From assembly GCF_014863355.1 (NCBI RefSeq), contig NZ_JACZEP010000009.1, forward strand, positions 62,001-126,000: a stretch of 64,000 nt of DNA. Reading direction: 5' to 3'. A program made the translations under genes and the position numbers. Shown in pieces: positions 9,725 through 18,604 of this stretch. Under the pieces are notes generated by a model. That model saw only the letters and a list, made by a program, of their open reading frames with translations, did no database searches and had not been told where the DNA came from. Origin of the DNA: Aminobacter carboxidus. Lineage in GTDB: Bacteria; Pseudomonadota; Alphaproteobacteria; Rhizobiales; Rhizobiaceae. Position 1 is the stretch's first letter. Each line of letters starts with the position of its first letter.

Positions 9725-12034
9725 ATGCGCAGAAGAAACAACGAGATACCGGTCGACGTCTACATTCCCTTCGTGGAAACGCTTTTCCGCGATGGCTCGA
9801 CGCTGGCTGTTGGTATGGTTGCGCAGACGCTCCTGATCGGCGTCGTCTGGTGGAAAACCGCTCATCCGCTCTATCTCGTCGTAGCACTGTTCATGGTGCT
9901 CGTCGCCACGTTGCGCATGCGAAACTTTCGCAAATACAACAGCTTGCCGGCTGCTACGACGTGGGAGGAGGCGCACAAGCGCGAAAACGACTACATCCTC
10001 TACGGCACGCTGCATGGCCTGGCGCTGGGTTCGTTCTGCCTGGCCGGCATCTATTTCGCACACGATCCCTTCGCCGAAATCGCCTCCGTCTGCGTGACCC
10101 TTGCTTCGGCAACCTCGATCGCCGGCCGCAACTATGGCTCGCCGCGCATGGTGATGATCTTCACCGTCACCATGACCTGGGCGATCTCGCTCGGCTTCCT
10201 GCTGCGCGGTGATTTCTACCACGTCTTCCTCGGGCTGCTTTCAGCACCGTTCCTCTACGCGATCCGGAAATTCGCCGACACGGTGCGCGACGTGCTGTTC
10301 ACCGCAGTGTCAGAGGAAAAGAAGTCCAACCGGTTGGCTCAGCGCTTCAATCGCGCCCTCAACACCATGTCACATGGCCTGGTCATGCTCGGCCCTGATG
10401 GCCGTGTTGCGGTCGCCAATGCGGAAGCCGCCCATCTGATGTCTGTCAAATCGCCCGAGGCGCTGCTTGGCCGCTCGATCCACGGCTTGTTGATGCGTGG
10501 TGTCGCCGGTGGCCAGCTTGCGCTCAAGGATTGCCGCTACATCGAGGCGCAACTGACCCGCGCGCTGCGCGAGGGCAGGGACCGCAAGGTCCTGGTCTCG
10601 CTCGCCAACGGCCAGTGCCTGGAGTTCTCGGCGCGCGAAGGCAGCCAGGAACTCGGCGTCATCACCTTCGAGGACGTGACCGCCCGTGTCGCCGCCGAAG
10701 AGAAGATCCGTTTCATGGCCCGCTACGATGGCCTGACCGGGCTGCCCAACCGCGCCTACTTCCACGAAGTGGCGGCTGAATGCATCCTGTCTGGTGACCG
10801 CGACCGGCTTTGCGCGCTTGCCGTGCTCGACCTCGACGACTTCAAGAGCGTCAACGACACACTTGGCCATCCGGTCGGCGATGGGCTCATCTATGCAGTC
10901 GCCGAGCGGCTGGCGGCGTTTGCCTCCGACACCGTCAAGGTCAGCCGCTTCGGCGGCGACGAGTTCATGATCTATTTCGACAAGGTCGACGACGAGAGCC
11001 ATCTCAAGCTGATGCTCGACCGGATCTTCGCCGAAATGCAGGGCGAGGTCGATGTCGCCGGCCATGCGCTGCGCATCCAGGCCAGCGGTGGCGCCGTGCT
11101 CGGCAAAGTGCGCGAATCCGACGTCGATGCGATGATCGTCAAGGCCGACCTGGCGCTCTACAAGGCCAAGGAGTCAGGCAAGAACAGCTGGCATCTGTTC
11201 GAAGCGGTGATGGATGCCGCCTTCCGCAATCGCCAGCTGATGAAGGCCGATCTGCGCAATGCGGTGGAAGCCCGTGCCCTGCGTGTCGTCTATCAGCCGA
11301 TCGTCTCGATGAGCACGATGCGCATCGCCAGCTGCGAGGCGCTGTGCCGCTGGGACCACCCGGAGCTTGGCCCGATTTCGCCAGCAACCTTCATTCCGCT
11401 GGCCGAAGAGATGGGCATCATCTCTGGCATCAGCACATTCGTGCTGCAGGCTGCCTGCGCCGAATGCGCCAAGTGGCCGGCCCCGATCGGCGTGTCGGTC
11501 AATCTGTCGGCCAAGGATTTCCGCGATCGCGATGTCGTCGACAAGGTGCGCGACGCGCTCGCCGCGTCGGGCCTGGCGCCGCACCGCCTCGAAATCGAGG
11601 TCACCGAGACGGCGCTGCTCGACGACAAGTCGTCGACACGCAGCTTTATCGAAGAACTCAAGGCGCTCGGCGTGCGCATCGCGCTCGACGACTTCGGAAC
11701 CGGCTATTCCAGCTTGAGCTATTTGCACAAGCTGCCGCTCGACAAGGTCAAGATCGACCGCAGCTTCCTGGCCGATGTCGCCCAGAACCCGCGTTCGCTG
11801 AAGTTGCTGAAGGGCATTGTCGATCTGTCGCGCCCGCTCGGCCTGTCGGTCACGGTCGAAGGCGTCGAGACCTTCGAACAGCTCAAGATCCTCGCCGTCG
11901 AGGTGCATCCCGACCTCGTTCAGGGCTTCCTGTTCGGCTCGGCGCTGTCGTCATCAGGCATTGAAACCATGTCCAACACCGTCTGGCCCTTCGCCAAGGA
12001 CATCGGTCTCGCACGCATTTCAGCCCGTCGTTGA
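9725..12034 (+). CDS. Membrane-anchored PAS-GGDEF-EAL protein (cyclic-di-GMP turnover)
   Basis: Signalling protein that can make and/or degrade cyclic di-GMP. The N-terminal 190 residues hold four to five hydrophobic segments (membrane sensor), then a PAS-like region (about 215-330), a GGDEF domain with the intact signature RFGGDEF near residue 410, and an EAL domain with an intact CEALCRW near 537 and the DDFGTGYSS motif near 655. Both catalytic signatures are preserved, so it may be bifunctional. ATG 9725 is preferred over an upstream GTG at 9686, which has no good ribosome site. It precedes the acyltransferase gene at 12189 in the same direction. Confidence 0.9.
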   Translation: MRRRNNEIPVDVYIPFVETLFRDGSTLAVGMVAQTLLIGVVWWKTAHPLYLVVALFMVLVATLRMRNFRKYNSLPAATTWEEAHKRENDYILYGTLHGLALGSFCLAGIYFAHDPFAEIASVCVTLASATSIAGRNYGSPRMVMIFTVTMTWAISLGFLLRGDFYHVFLGLLSAPFLYAIRKFADTVRDVLFTAVSEEKKSNRLAQRFNRALNTMSHGLVMLGPDGRVAVANAEAAHLMSVKSPEALLGRSIHGLLMRGVAGGQLALKDCRYIEAQLTRALREGRDRKVLVSLANGQCLEFSAREGSQELGVITFEDVTARVAAEEKIRFMARYDGLTGLPNRAYFHEVAAECILSGDRDRLCALAVLDLDDFKSVNDTLGHPVGDGLIYAVAERLAAFASDTVKVSRFGGDEFMIYFDKVDDESHLKLMLDRIFAEMQGEVDVAGHALRIQASGGAVLGKVRESDVDAMIVKADLALYKAKESGKNSWHLFEAVMDAAFRNRQLMKADLRNAVEARALRVVYQPIVSMSTMRIASCEALCRWDHPELGPISPATFIPLAEEMGIISGISTFVLQAACAECAKWPAPIGVSVNLSAKDFRDRDVVDKVRDALAASGLAPHRLEIEVTETALLDDKSSTRSFIEELKALGVRIALDDFGTGYSSLSYLHKLPLDKVKIDRSFLADVAQNPRSLKLLKGIVDLSRPLGLSVTVEGVETFEQLKILAVEVHPDLVQGFLFGSALSSSGIETMSNTVWPFAKDIGLARISARR

Positions 12035-12076
12035 AGTAAGCAGAGGCAGGGCGCCCAAGTGGCAAAAGCGCTTGAT

Positions 12077-12105
12077 CTTCCGTTAATTGTTAACCTTAAC
12101 GGAAG
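12077..12105. repeat. Perfect inverted repeat between GGDEF/EAL and acyltransferase genes
   Basis: Arms CTTCCGTTAA and TTAACGGAAG (10 bp each, perfect) around TTGTTAACC. It lies 43 bases after the GGDEF/EAL stop and 84 bases before the next start. There is no following T-run, so it reads more like an operator than a terminator. The TTAA half sites are reminiscent of CtrA boxes but the 9-base spacing does not fit the usual seven. Confidence 0.5.
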
Positions 12106-12188
12106 GTAAATAGAGACAGTTTGAATTTCATCTTTACATCACCCCGGCCTCCGCTACCCTTCGACTGGGCGGAAGTACGGGGAATACC

Positions 12189-12968
12189 ATGACGATCCAT
12201 CAAGCAACGTCGGGCGGTGACGCCGACGTTAAGAGTAGCAGTGTTTCCGGTGAAAGCTCGAGTTTCGCGAGCCACGTTTCAAGCCTGCTCGAGCGGGTCG
12301 AATACCGTCGCTGCGACAAGGGCGAGGACCTCGAAGACATCTACCGCCTGCGCTACAAGTCCTACCGGCTGAGCGACATGGTGTCGGAAAACGCCGACCA
12401 CACGATCCATGACGATCTCGACGAGACCGAGAACTGCTACAAGTTCGGCATCTACATCGATGGCCAGCTGGTCAGCACCCTGCGCATCCATCATGCCTGC
12501 CGCGAAACGCCGGCGTCGCCATCGACAACCGTTTATGGCGATATCCTGCGTCCTCAGCTGGCAGCCGGCGCCAACTTCGTCGATCCCAGCCGCTTCGCTG
12601 CCGATCCTGACTGGTCGCGTGTCTATCCGCAGATCCCCTATCTCACGCTTCGCCTTGCCGGCATGGCCTGCTTTTATTTCGAAGCGCCTTACTGCCTGTC
12701 GACCATCCGTCCCGAGCATGCGGGCTTTTATCGCCGCATCTACAAGTCGGAACAGATCGGCGAGCTGCGCGATTATCCCGGCCTCAACTACCGCGTCGTG
12801 CTCTACCGTGCTGACGTCAACAGCATCCGTGAGCGTTCGTTCCAGCGGTTCCCATTCTTCAAGTCGACGCCGATGGAGCAGCGGCTGATGTTCGGCAAGG
12901 CGCCGATGGGTGAGCTGGCGCCACTGACCATCCTGCCGACGGCAAAATACTATCGCGAAGCTGCCTGA
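12189..12968 (+). CDS. FeeM-like N-acyltransferase (N-acyl amino acid synthase / GNAT fold)
   Basis: The 259-residue protein resembles the N-acyl amino acid synthase FeeM catalytic domain, a relative of autoinducer synthases that joins an acyl group from acyl carrier protein to an amino-group acceptor. Supporting features are the early IYRLRYKSY block (about residues 53-61), a DDLDETENCYKFGIY stretch (about 76-90) and the LVSTLRIHHA strand (about 95-104), which follow the order seen in acyl-homoserine-lactone-synthase-type GNAT folds. A GGGGAAT ribosome site precedes ATG 12189. It follows a cyclic-di-GMP gene on the same strand. The substrate is not predictable from sequence; a plain GNAT acyltransferase is the alternative. 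Confidence 0.6.
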   Translation: MTIHQATSGGDADVKSSSVSGESSSFASHVSSLLERVEYRRCDKGEDLEDIYRLRYKSYRLSDMVSENADHTIHDDLDETENCYKFGIYIDGQLVSTLRIHHACRETPASPSTTVYGDILRPQLAAGANFVDPSRFAADPDWSRVYPQIPYLTLRLAGMACFYFEAPYCLSTIRPEHAGFYRRIYKSEQIGELRDYPGLNYRVVLYRADVNSIRERSFQRFPFFKSTPMEQRLMFGKAPMGELAPLTILPTAKYYREAA

Positions 12969-13015
12969 GCTTGGCGTAAGGTCGGCGGCACTGTGATCCG
13001 GAATCTGCGGGAACA

Positions 13016-14329
13016 ATGACGACGCCTGTTACCAAGCTCCTTTTGCGGACAGCGCTGCTGCTTGGGTCGGTCCTGCCCGCGCCGGTGCGGGCCGCCGAAG
13101 ACACGCTCGCCATTGCCAACATGACGTTCCGCACCGGTCCGTACGCGGCTGCCGGCACGCCGCTGATGGACGGCCAGCGCGACTACATGCTGATGCTCAA
13201 CGAGCGCGACGGTGGCATCAACGGCATCAAGCTGAACTATGACGAGTGCGAAACCGGCTTCAGCGTCGACAAGGCCACCGAGTGCTACGACAAGGCCAAG
13301 GCATCGAGCCTGGTCACCCAGCCCTGGTCGCCCGCCATCACCCTTGAACTGCTGCCGAAGGCAAGCGCCGACAAGGTGCCGGTGCTTGCGCCGGGATACG
13401 GCTTCTCGGCCATATCAGACGGCAAGCATTTTCCCTGGGCTTTCAATCCGCCCGTCAGCTACTGGGACGGCGCCTCGATGATGCTCAAGGGCATATCGGG
13501 CGACGACCTCGACAGCCTGCGCGGCAAGAAGGTCGTTCTGTTGCATCTCGACGGTCCTTATGGCGAGGAGCCGATCCCGCTGCTCCAGGCCTATGCCGAC
13601 AGCTTCGACTTCACGCTCCTGCCTGTGCCGGTGGCAGCCAAGGAGATGCAGAGCCAGTCGTTGCAATGGGCGAAGATCAAGAGCGAGAAGCCTGATTTCG
13701 TGCTGCTGTGGGGATGGGGCGCGATGAATGGCGGCGCTCTGGCCGAGGCGGTGAAGTCGGGCCTTGCCATGGACAGGCTGGTCGGCATCTGGTGGTCGGC
13801 CAACGACGATGACCTCAAGCTGGTGGGCGAAGCCGCGAAGGGCTACCGCGCCCTGTCGTGGAACCTGCCTGCGCTGGATGCGGAGGTGATCAAGGACATC
13901 CGCAAATATGTTGTCGATGCCGGCAAGTCGCAGACGCCGCTCGAAGCGCTCGACAAGGTGTTCTACCAGCGCGGCGTCTTGATCTCGATGCTGTCTGCCG
14001 AAGCGATCAAGGTTGCCCAGGAGCATTTCGACAAGAGGCTGATCAATGGCGAGCAGATGCGCTGGGGCCTCGAAAACCTCAAGCTCGACAGTGACAGGCT
14101 GGCAGCACTCGGAATGGCAGGCATGATCGGCCCGTTCGCCACCTCCTGCGCCAGCCACGCCGGCAATGGCAGCGCCTGGTTGTTGCAGTGGGACGGTGCC
14201 AAGTTCGTCCGGGCATCGCACCCGCTGACCGCCGACCGTGAGATGATCGCGCCGCTTGTCGATCAGCAAGCCGGCAAGTTCGCCGCAGCGCACACGCCGT
14301 GGCCGCTCAACGAGGCCTGCAAGAACTAG
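13016..14329 (+). CDS. ABC transporter substrate-binding protein, branched-chain amino acid type (LivK-like)
   Basis: Periplasmic receptor of the Peripla_BP_6 class that binds amino acids or small amides. The 437-residue product has a Sec signal (TTPVTKLLLRTALLLGSVLP core, cleavage near APVRA|AE) followed by the family start IANMTFRTGPYAAAGTPLMDGQ. No permease or ATPase gene is adjacent; the nearest relative is the LivH-like gene at 3777-4682. The final six codons (Glu-Ala-Cys-Lys-Asn-stop) are the first of four exact tandem copies of an 18-base unit, so the annotated end at 14329 is only one of four in-frame stops. Confidence 0.85.
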   Translation: MTTPVTKLLLRTALLLGSVLPAPVRAAEDTLAIANMTFRTGPYAAAGTPLMDGQRDYMLMLNERDGGINGIKLNYDECETGFSVDKATECYDKAKASSLVTQPWSPAITLELLPKASADKVPVLAPGYGFSAISDGKHFPWAFNPPVSYWDGASMMLKGISGDDLDSLRGKKVVLLHLDGPYGEEPIPLLQAYADSFDFTLLPVPVAAKEMQSQSLQWAKIKSEKPDFVLLWGWGAMNGGALAEAVKSGLAMDRLVGIWWSANDDDLKLVGEAAKGYRALSWNLPALDAEVIKDIRKYVVDAGKSQTPLEALDKVFYQRGVLISMLSAEAIKVAQEHFDKRLINGEQMRWGLENLKLDSDRLAALGMAGMIGPFATSCASHAGNGSAWLLQWDGAKFVRASHPLTADREMIAPLVDQQAGKFAAAHTPWPLNEACKN

Positions 14330-14383
14330 GAGGCCTGCAAGAACTAGGAGGCCTGCAAGAACTAGGAGGCCTGCAAGAACTAG
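14312..14383 (+). repeat. Four perfect 18-bp tandem repeats spanning a stop codon
   Basis: Unit GAGGCCTGCAAGAACTAG occurs four times without change (14312-14329, 14330-14347, 14348-14365, 14366-14383). Because 18 is a multiple of three, every copy encodes Glu-Ala-Cys-Lys-Asn-stop in the frame of the upstream binding-protein gene. Each junction also creates TAGGAGG, a Shine-Dalgarno-like string. The perfect identity suggests a recent slipped-strand expansion. Confidence 0.97.
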
Positions 14384-14762
14384 CGCCTTTTGCGCACGGC
14401 GCTTGGTTCCCAGGGTGCGGCATGTCCTGGCTCGCCGGCAAGCTGGAGCCCATTCTGGCCCGTCTGCAGGGCAGGCGCATGAGCCCGCCCTCGACTGTTC
14501 GAGCCCGATGTGGCGTGCCGCTGTGCGACCGGTCCCGCCTCATCGCAACCATCCAACTGCCGCTTGCGAAGCCATCGCTACCTCCGTCTTGCGATATCAG
14601 TCGTCACGAAAGCCACAAATAACTTGACGTTTGATCAAATGAGCATTTATTTCCCTACTGGGGATTGATAATCTTGTCGCAGCCAAAGGGGCAATCTTTC
14701 CATTGCCCTGCAGCGCGCATTTAGGTATGTGCCCTTGAACTCGTTTTCCGGAGGGGACTCTC
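14384..14762. other. Gene-free stretch upstream of oxidase subunit IV; candidate promoter
   Basis: About 380 bases without a convincing gene. The right half turns AT-rich. A possible promoter reads TTGACG at 14624-14629, then 17 bases, then TTATTT at 14647-14652, giving a leader of about 100 bases before the oxidase subunit gene. A GGAGGGG ribosome site (14751-14757) lies just before ATG 14763. No structured RNA was recognised. Confidence 0.4.
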
Positions 14763-15011
14763 ATGGCTGATAACACGCCGACCGGCCCGATCGAACTTGG
14801 CGCGCAGATGGATTACGCCGAGCACGAGAAAACCTATTCGATGTTCATCATGCTGTCTAAATACGGCACGCTGGGCTGCGTCGCGCTGATGATCGCCATG
14901 GCTTTCGGCTTTTTCACGCCGGCCGGGTTCTTCTCCAGCGTCGTACTGTTCCTGGTCCTCTGCGGCGTTGGCGGCTACCTGCTGCGCGACGTGCCGACCC
15001 ACATTCGCTGA
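14763..15011 (+). CDS. aa3-type cytochrome c oxidase subunit IV (small membrane subunit)
   Basis: Single small subunit of the alphaproteobacterial aa3 terminal oxidase. The 82-residue product has the family pattern: a soluble N-terminus with MDYAEHEKTYSMF (about residues 16-28) followed by two closely spaced membrane segments (about 33-53 and 55-74). A strong GGAGGGG site precedes the ATG. The other oxidase subunits are not in the window. It sits directly before the transhydrogenase genes, a placement seen in other rhizobia as far as known, which hints at shared expression of membrane energy-coupling proteins. Confidence 0.85.
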   Translation: MADNTPTGPIELGAQMDYAEHEKTYSMFIMLSKYGTLGCVALMIAMAFGFFTPAGFFSSVVLFLVLCGVGGYLLRDVPTHIR

Positions 15012-15302
15012 TTGATTTCCTGGCAGTCGCGGGTTTCCCGCGCCGGTTCGTCTCGCGGCCAGTTTCCGGCCGAAGCTGAACGGGCGATCTTCTTGCGAAG
15101 AGCGTGGACCAAAAGCGGCTGCAAGCAATAACCTTGCCGGCGGAAGCGCCCGGCAAGGCACTGTCCTGATACGTTTTTGGTGCGGGTGCGTCGGCGGCTT
15201 CTTCGTCACTACCCATTGTAGATTTCGTTGGTAAGGCGCCGACGCGTCTGTGTGCGTCCGGCACTTTACGTTTGGTAAGGTTCCAACCGAAAGGACGTCA
15301 CG
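15012..15302. other. Gap before pntAA with two inverted repeats
   Basis: About 290 bases without a gene. It holds a short hairpin (CGCGGG-TTT-CCCGCG, 15028-15042) 16 bases after the oxidase-subunit stop and a longer one (CCTTGCCGG and CCGGCAAGG, 15132-15158, 9-bp perfect arms). Neither is followed by a T-run. The pntAA ribosome site AAAGGA lies just before the GTG. A promoter for the pnt operon could be here but no confident -35/-10 pair was seen. Confidence 0.4.
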
Positions 15303-16649
15303 GTGGGCCAGACGATATTCATACCCAGAGAGCTTGAAGCGATTGAGAGCCGCGTTGGTGCTTCGCCGGATACGGTGAAACGCCTTGTCGGGCTTGGTTT
15401 TGCCGTGGTTGTCGAAACTGGGGCAGGGACCTTGTCGCGCATTCCCGATGCCGATTTCGCCGCCGTTGGCGCCGTCATCGGCAAGGCATCCGATGCTGCG
15501 AAAGCAGATGTCGTGCTGAAGGTGCGCCGTCCCAGCGAGGCTGAGCTCAAGGGCTACAAGCCAGGTGCCGCGGTGCTCGCCACCATGGATCCTTATGGCA
15601 ACGACGCTGCGGTCGCTGCGATGGCCAAGGCCGGTGTGACGGCCTTTGCCATGGAGTTCATGCCGCGCATCACCCGGGCCCAGGTGATGGACGTGCTGTC
15701 GTCGCAGGCCAACCTCGCCGGCTACCAGGCCGTCATCGACGGTGCTTCGGAATATGACCGGGCGCTGCCGATGATGATGACCGCGGCCGGTACTGTTCCT
15801 GCGGCCAAAGTGTTCATCATGGGTGTCGGCGTTGCCGGCCTGCAGGCGATCGCCACCGCGCGCCGCATGGGTGCGATCGTCACCGCCACCGACGTACGTC
15901 CGGCGGTGAAGGAACAGGTCGCCTCGCTCGGCGCCAAATTCCTCGCTGTCGAAGACGAGGAGTTCAAGGCAGCGGAGACCGCTGGCGGTTACGCCAAGGA
16001 GATGTCGAAGGAGTACCAGGCCAAGCAGGCGGCACTGACTGCCGAGCACATCGCCAAGCAGGACATCGTCATCACCACCGCCCTGATCCCGGGCCGTCCG
16101 GCGCCAAAGCTGGTGTCGGCTCAGATGGTCGCTTCGATGAAGCCGGGTTCGGTGCTTGTCGACCTCGCCGTCGAGCGCGGCGGCAATGTCGAAGGTGCTC
16201 AGCCAGGCAAGGTCGTGACCACCACCAACGGCGTCAAGATCGTCGGCCATCTCAACGTGCCAGGCCGTGTCGCGGCTTCCGCCTCGCTGCTTTATGCCAA
16301 GAACCTGTTCGCCTTCCTCGAGACCATGGTCGACAAGACGAGCAAGCAGATCGCCATCAACCGCGACGACGAACTGGTCAAGGCAACCATGCTGACCGAC
16401 GGCGGCAAGGTCGTGCATCCCAACTTCGTCAATGCGGCAGCTGCCGCAGCGGACAAGCCAAAACCGATCGTTGCGGGCCAAAACCGCGGCGACGATCCGG
16501 CAAGCGATGGTACCGCCAAGGCAGCGCCGAAGAAGGCAACGCCGAAGACAGTTGCCGCCAAGGCTGACAAACCGGCGGCCGCCAACAAGCCCGCCGCTGC
16601 CAAAAAGCCGGCTGCCCAGCCGAAGAAGTCATCTCAGGGAGACGCGTGA
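15303..16649 (+). CDS. pntAA: NAD(P) transhydrogenase subunit alpha part 1 (NAD-binding domain I)
   Basis: Peripheral NAD(H)-binding domain of the proton-translocating transhydrogenase, which uses the proton gradient to make NADPH from NADH. The protein (448 residues) shows the alanine-dehydrogenase-like fold, with the nucleotide motif [18 protein letters not shown] near residues 177-194. Residues from about 385 on form a low-complexity Ala/Lys/Pro tail not typical of the catalytic domain, probably a flexible linker to the membrane part. The start is GTG 15303 preceded by AAAGGA. It overlaps pntAB by one base. Confidence 0.92.
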   Translation: MGQTIFIPRELEAIESRVGASPDTVKRLVGLGFAVVVETGAGTLSRIPDADFAAVGAVIGKASDAAKADVVLKVRRPSEAELKGYKPGAAVLATMDPYGNDAAVAAMAKAGVTAFAMEFMPRITRAQVMDVLSSQANLAGYQAVIDGASEYDRALPMMMTAAGTVPAAKVFIMGVGVAGLQAIATARRMGAIVTATDVRPAVKEQVASLGAKFLAVEDEEFKAAETAGGYAKEMSKEYQAKQAALTAEHIAKQDIVITTALIPGRPAPKLVSAQMVASMKPGSVLVDLAVERGGNVEGAQPGKVVTTTNGVKIVGHLNVPGRVAASASLLYAKNLFAFLETMVDKTSKQIAINRDDELVKATMLTDGGKVVHPNFVNAAAAAADKPKPIVAGQNRGDDPASDGTAKAAPKKATPKTVAAKADKPAAANKPAAAKKPAAQPKKSSQGDA

Positions 16650-17071
16650 TGGAAGGTCTTCAAAAAGCCCTCGACCAGCTCGACCAGGCGGTCGCTGCCG
16701 TCCGGCTCGGCGTCCAGGATCTCGCCACATCAGAAGGTGCGGCGGAAGCCGCCGGCAATGCGGCGCACGCCGTCACTGGCGGAGCGATCGACCCGTTTGT
16801 GTTCCGCTTCGCCATCTTCGTTTTGGCGATCTTCGTCGGCTACTACGTCGTATGGTCGGTGACACCGGCCCTGCACACACCTTTGATGGCGGTGACCAAC
16901 GCGATCTCCTCGGTCATCGTCGTCGGTGCGCTGCTGGCCGTCGGCATTGCCGCATCGGGCCTTGCCACCGGCTTTGGCTTCGTTGCCCTGGTGCTGGCCT
17001 CGGTCAACATCTTCGGCGGCTTCCTCGTCACCCAGCGCATGCTGGCGATGTACAAGAAGAAGGACAAGTGA
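16649..17071 (+). CDS. pntAB: NAD(P) transhydrogenase subunit alpha part 2 (membrane domain)
   Basis: Small membrane portion of the split alpha subunit, supplying helices of the proton channel. The about 140-residue product has a soluble start and three to four membrane segments (about 50-70, 75-95, 100-122). ATG 16649 overlaps the pntAA stop (TGATG); an in-frame GTG one codon earlier is possible. The split alpha subunit is the usual alphaproteobacterial arrangement. It is the middle gene of the pntAA-pntAB-pntB operon. Confidence 0.9.
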   Translation: MEGLQKALDQLDQAVAAVRLGVQDLATSEGAAEAAGNAAHAVTGGAIDPFVFRFAIFVLAIFVGYYVVWSVTPALHTPLMAVTNAISSVIVVGALLAVGIAASGLATGFGFVALVLASVNIFGGFLVTQRMLAMYKKKDK

Positions 17072-17072
17072 C

Positions 17073-18470
17073 GTGACCATTAACCTCGCTTCCTTCCTCT
17101 ACCTCGTCTCCGGCATCCTGTTCATCCTGGCGCTGCGCGGCCTGTCGCACCCGACCACCTCCCGCAAGGGCAACACCTACGGCATGGTCGGCATGGGCAT
17201 CGCCATCGTCACCACGCTGGCGCTGGCCAAGCCATCGGCGACCGGCCTCGGCCTGATCGTGCTCGGCCTTGCCATCGGTGGCGGTGTCGGTGCTGTCACC
17301 GCGCGCCGCATCGCCATGACCTCGATGCCGCAGCTTGTCGCTGCCTTCCACAGCCTTGTCGGCATGGCCGCGGTGATGGTCGCGGCAGCCGCGGTCTATG
17401 CGCCCGAAAGCTTCGGCATCGGTGCGGTCGGGGCCATCCACGGCCAGGCCCTTGTCGAGATGAGCCTGGGCGTCGCCATCGGCGCCATCACCTTCACCGG
17501 CTCGGTCATCGCCTTCCTCAAGCTCGATGGCCGCATGTCGGGCAAGCCGATCATGCTGCCGGGCCGCCATGTCATCAACGCAGCTCTTGCCATTGCGCTC
17601 GTGGTGCTGATCGTGCTGCTCGTCACCACCCAGTCGACGACCATCTTCTGGCTGATCGTGGCACTTTCGCTTGCGCTCGGCGTGCTGCTGATCATCCCGA
17701 TCGGCGGTGCCGACATGCCGGTGGTCGTCTCCATGCTCAACTCCTATTCGGGTTGGGCTGCGGCAGCGCTCGGCTTCACGCTCGGCAACCTCGCGCTGAT
17801 CATCACCGGTGCCTTGGTCGGCTCGTCGGGTGCGATCCTGTCTTACATCATGTGCAAGGGCATGAACCGCTCGTTCATCTCGGTCATATTAGGCGGCTTC
17901 GGCGGCGAGACGGCAGCTGTGGTCGACGACGGCATCCAGCGCACGGTCAAGACAGGTGCCGCCGACGACGCGGCCTATCTGATGATGAACGCCCAAAAGG
18001 TCATCATCGTGCCGGGCTACGGCATGGCAGTCGCCCAGGCCCAGCATGCGCTGCGCGAGATGGCCGACAAGCTCAAGGCCAATGGCGTCGAGGTGAAGTA
18101 TGCCATCCACCCGGTCGCCGGCCGTATGCCCGGCCACATGAACGTGCTGCTCGCCGAGGCCAACGTGCCTTATGACGAGGTCTTCGAGCTCGAAGACATC
18201 AACTCCGAGTTTGCCCAGGCCGACGTCGCTTACGTCATCGGTGCCAACGACGTCACCAACCCCTCGGCGCGTGACGACAAGAGCTCGCCGATCTATGGCA
18301 TGCCGATCCTCGACGTCGACAAGGCGCGCACCTGCCTGTTCGTCAAGCGCAGCTTGGGCTCCGGTTACGCCGGCATTGACAACACGCTGTTTTACAAGGA
18401 CGGCACCATGATGCTTCTCGGCGATGCCAAGAAGATGACCGAAGAAATCGTCAAGGCCATGGATCACTGA
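17073..18470 (+). CDS. pntB: NAD(P) transhydrogenase subunit beta
   Basis: Membrane and NADP(H)-binding subunit that completes the proton-pumping transhydrogenase. The 465-residue product begins with about nine hydrophobic segments (to about residue 260) and ends with the NADP domain, where the motif VPGYGMAVAQAQHAL (near 313-327) and the GANDVTNPSAR block (near 390-400) are family hallmarks. The start is GTG 17073, one base after the pntAB stop; a longer in-frame reading extends upstream only inside pntAB. A strong terminator follows at 18506-18534. Confidence 0.93.
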   Translation: MTINLASFLYLVSGILFILALRGLSHPTTSRKGNTYGMVGMGIAIVTTLALAKPSATGLGLIVLGLAIGGGVGAVTARRIAMTSMPQLVAAFHSLVGMAAVMVAAAAVYAPESFGIGAVGAIHGQALVEMSLGVAIGAITFTGSVIAFLKLDGRMSGKPIMLPGRHVINAALAIALVVLIVLLVTTQSTTIFWLIVALSLALGVLLIIPIGGADMPVVVSMLNSYSGWAAAALGFTLGNLALIITGALVGSSGAILSYIMCKGMNRSFISVILGGFGGETAAVVDDGIQRTVKTGAADDAAYLMMNAQKVIIVPGYGMAVAQAQHALREMADKLKANGVEVKYAIHPVAGRMPGHMNVLLAEANVPYDEVFELEDINSEFAQADVAYVIGANDVTNPSARDDKSSPIYGMPILDVDKARTCLFVKRSLGSGYAGIDNTLFYKDGTMMLLGDAKKMTEEIVKAMDH

Positions 18471-18505
18471 GCCAACCAGCCCAGCCAACCACCACCTCGA
18501 CAAAC

Positions 18506-18534
18506 AAAAGCCCGGGACATGCCCGGGCTTTTTT
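18506..18534 (+). terminator. Rho-independent terminator after pntB
   Basis: Stem AAAAGCCCGGG / CCCGGGCTTTT with loop ACATG and a run of six T, starting 36 bases after the pntB stop. It closes the transhydrogenase operon. Confidence 0.9.
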
Positions 18535-18604
18535 GTTGGTTGGAACTGACATACGCTGCCGAACTTGCTGGATCATCTTCGCGCTTGGCAGGGGGGATTT
18601 GCCG

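Noticed and set aside
12083-12100. CtrA binding site between the GGDEF/EAL and acyltransferase genes
   Set aside because: TTAA half sites are present but nine bases apart instead of seven; the perfect larger dyad explains the sequence better.
14299-14622. A frame that turns the tandem repeats into repeated Gly-Leu-Gln-Glu-Leu units resembling a repeat protein
   Set aside because: It starts inside the binding-protein gene, has no ribosome site and its repeat pattern is just the 18-base DNA repeat read in another frame.
14624-14638. FNR/FixK-like box (TTGAC...ATCAA) upstream of the oxidase subunit gene
   Set aside because: The two halves are separated by one base too many for the TTGA-N6-TCAA spacing, so binding by an FNR-type protein is unlikely.
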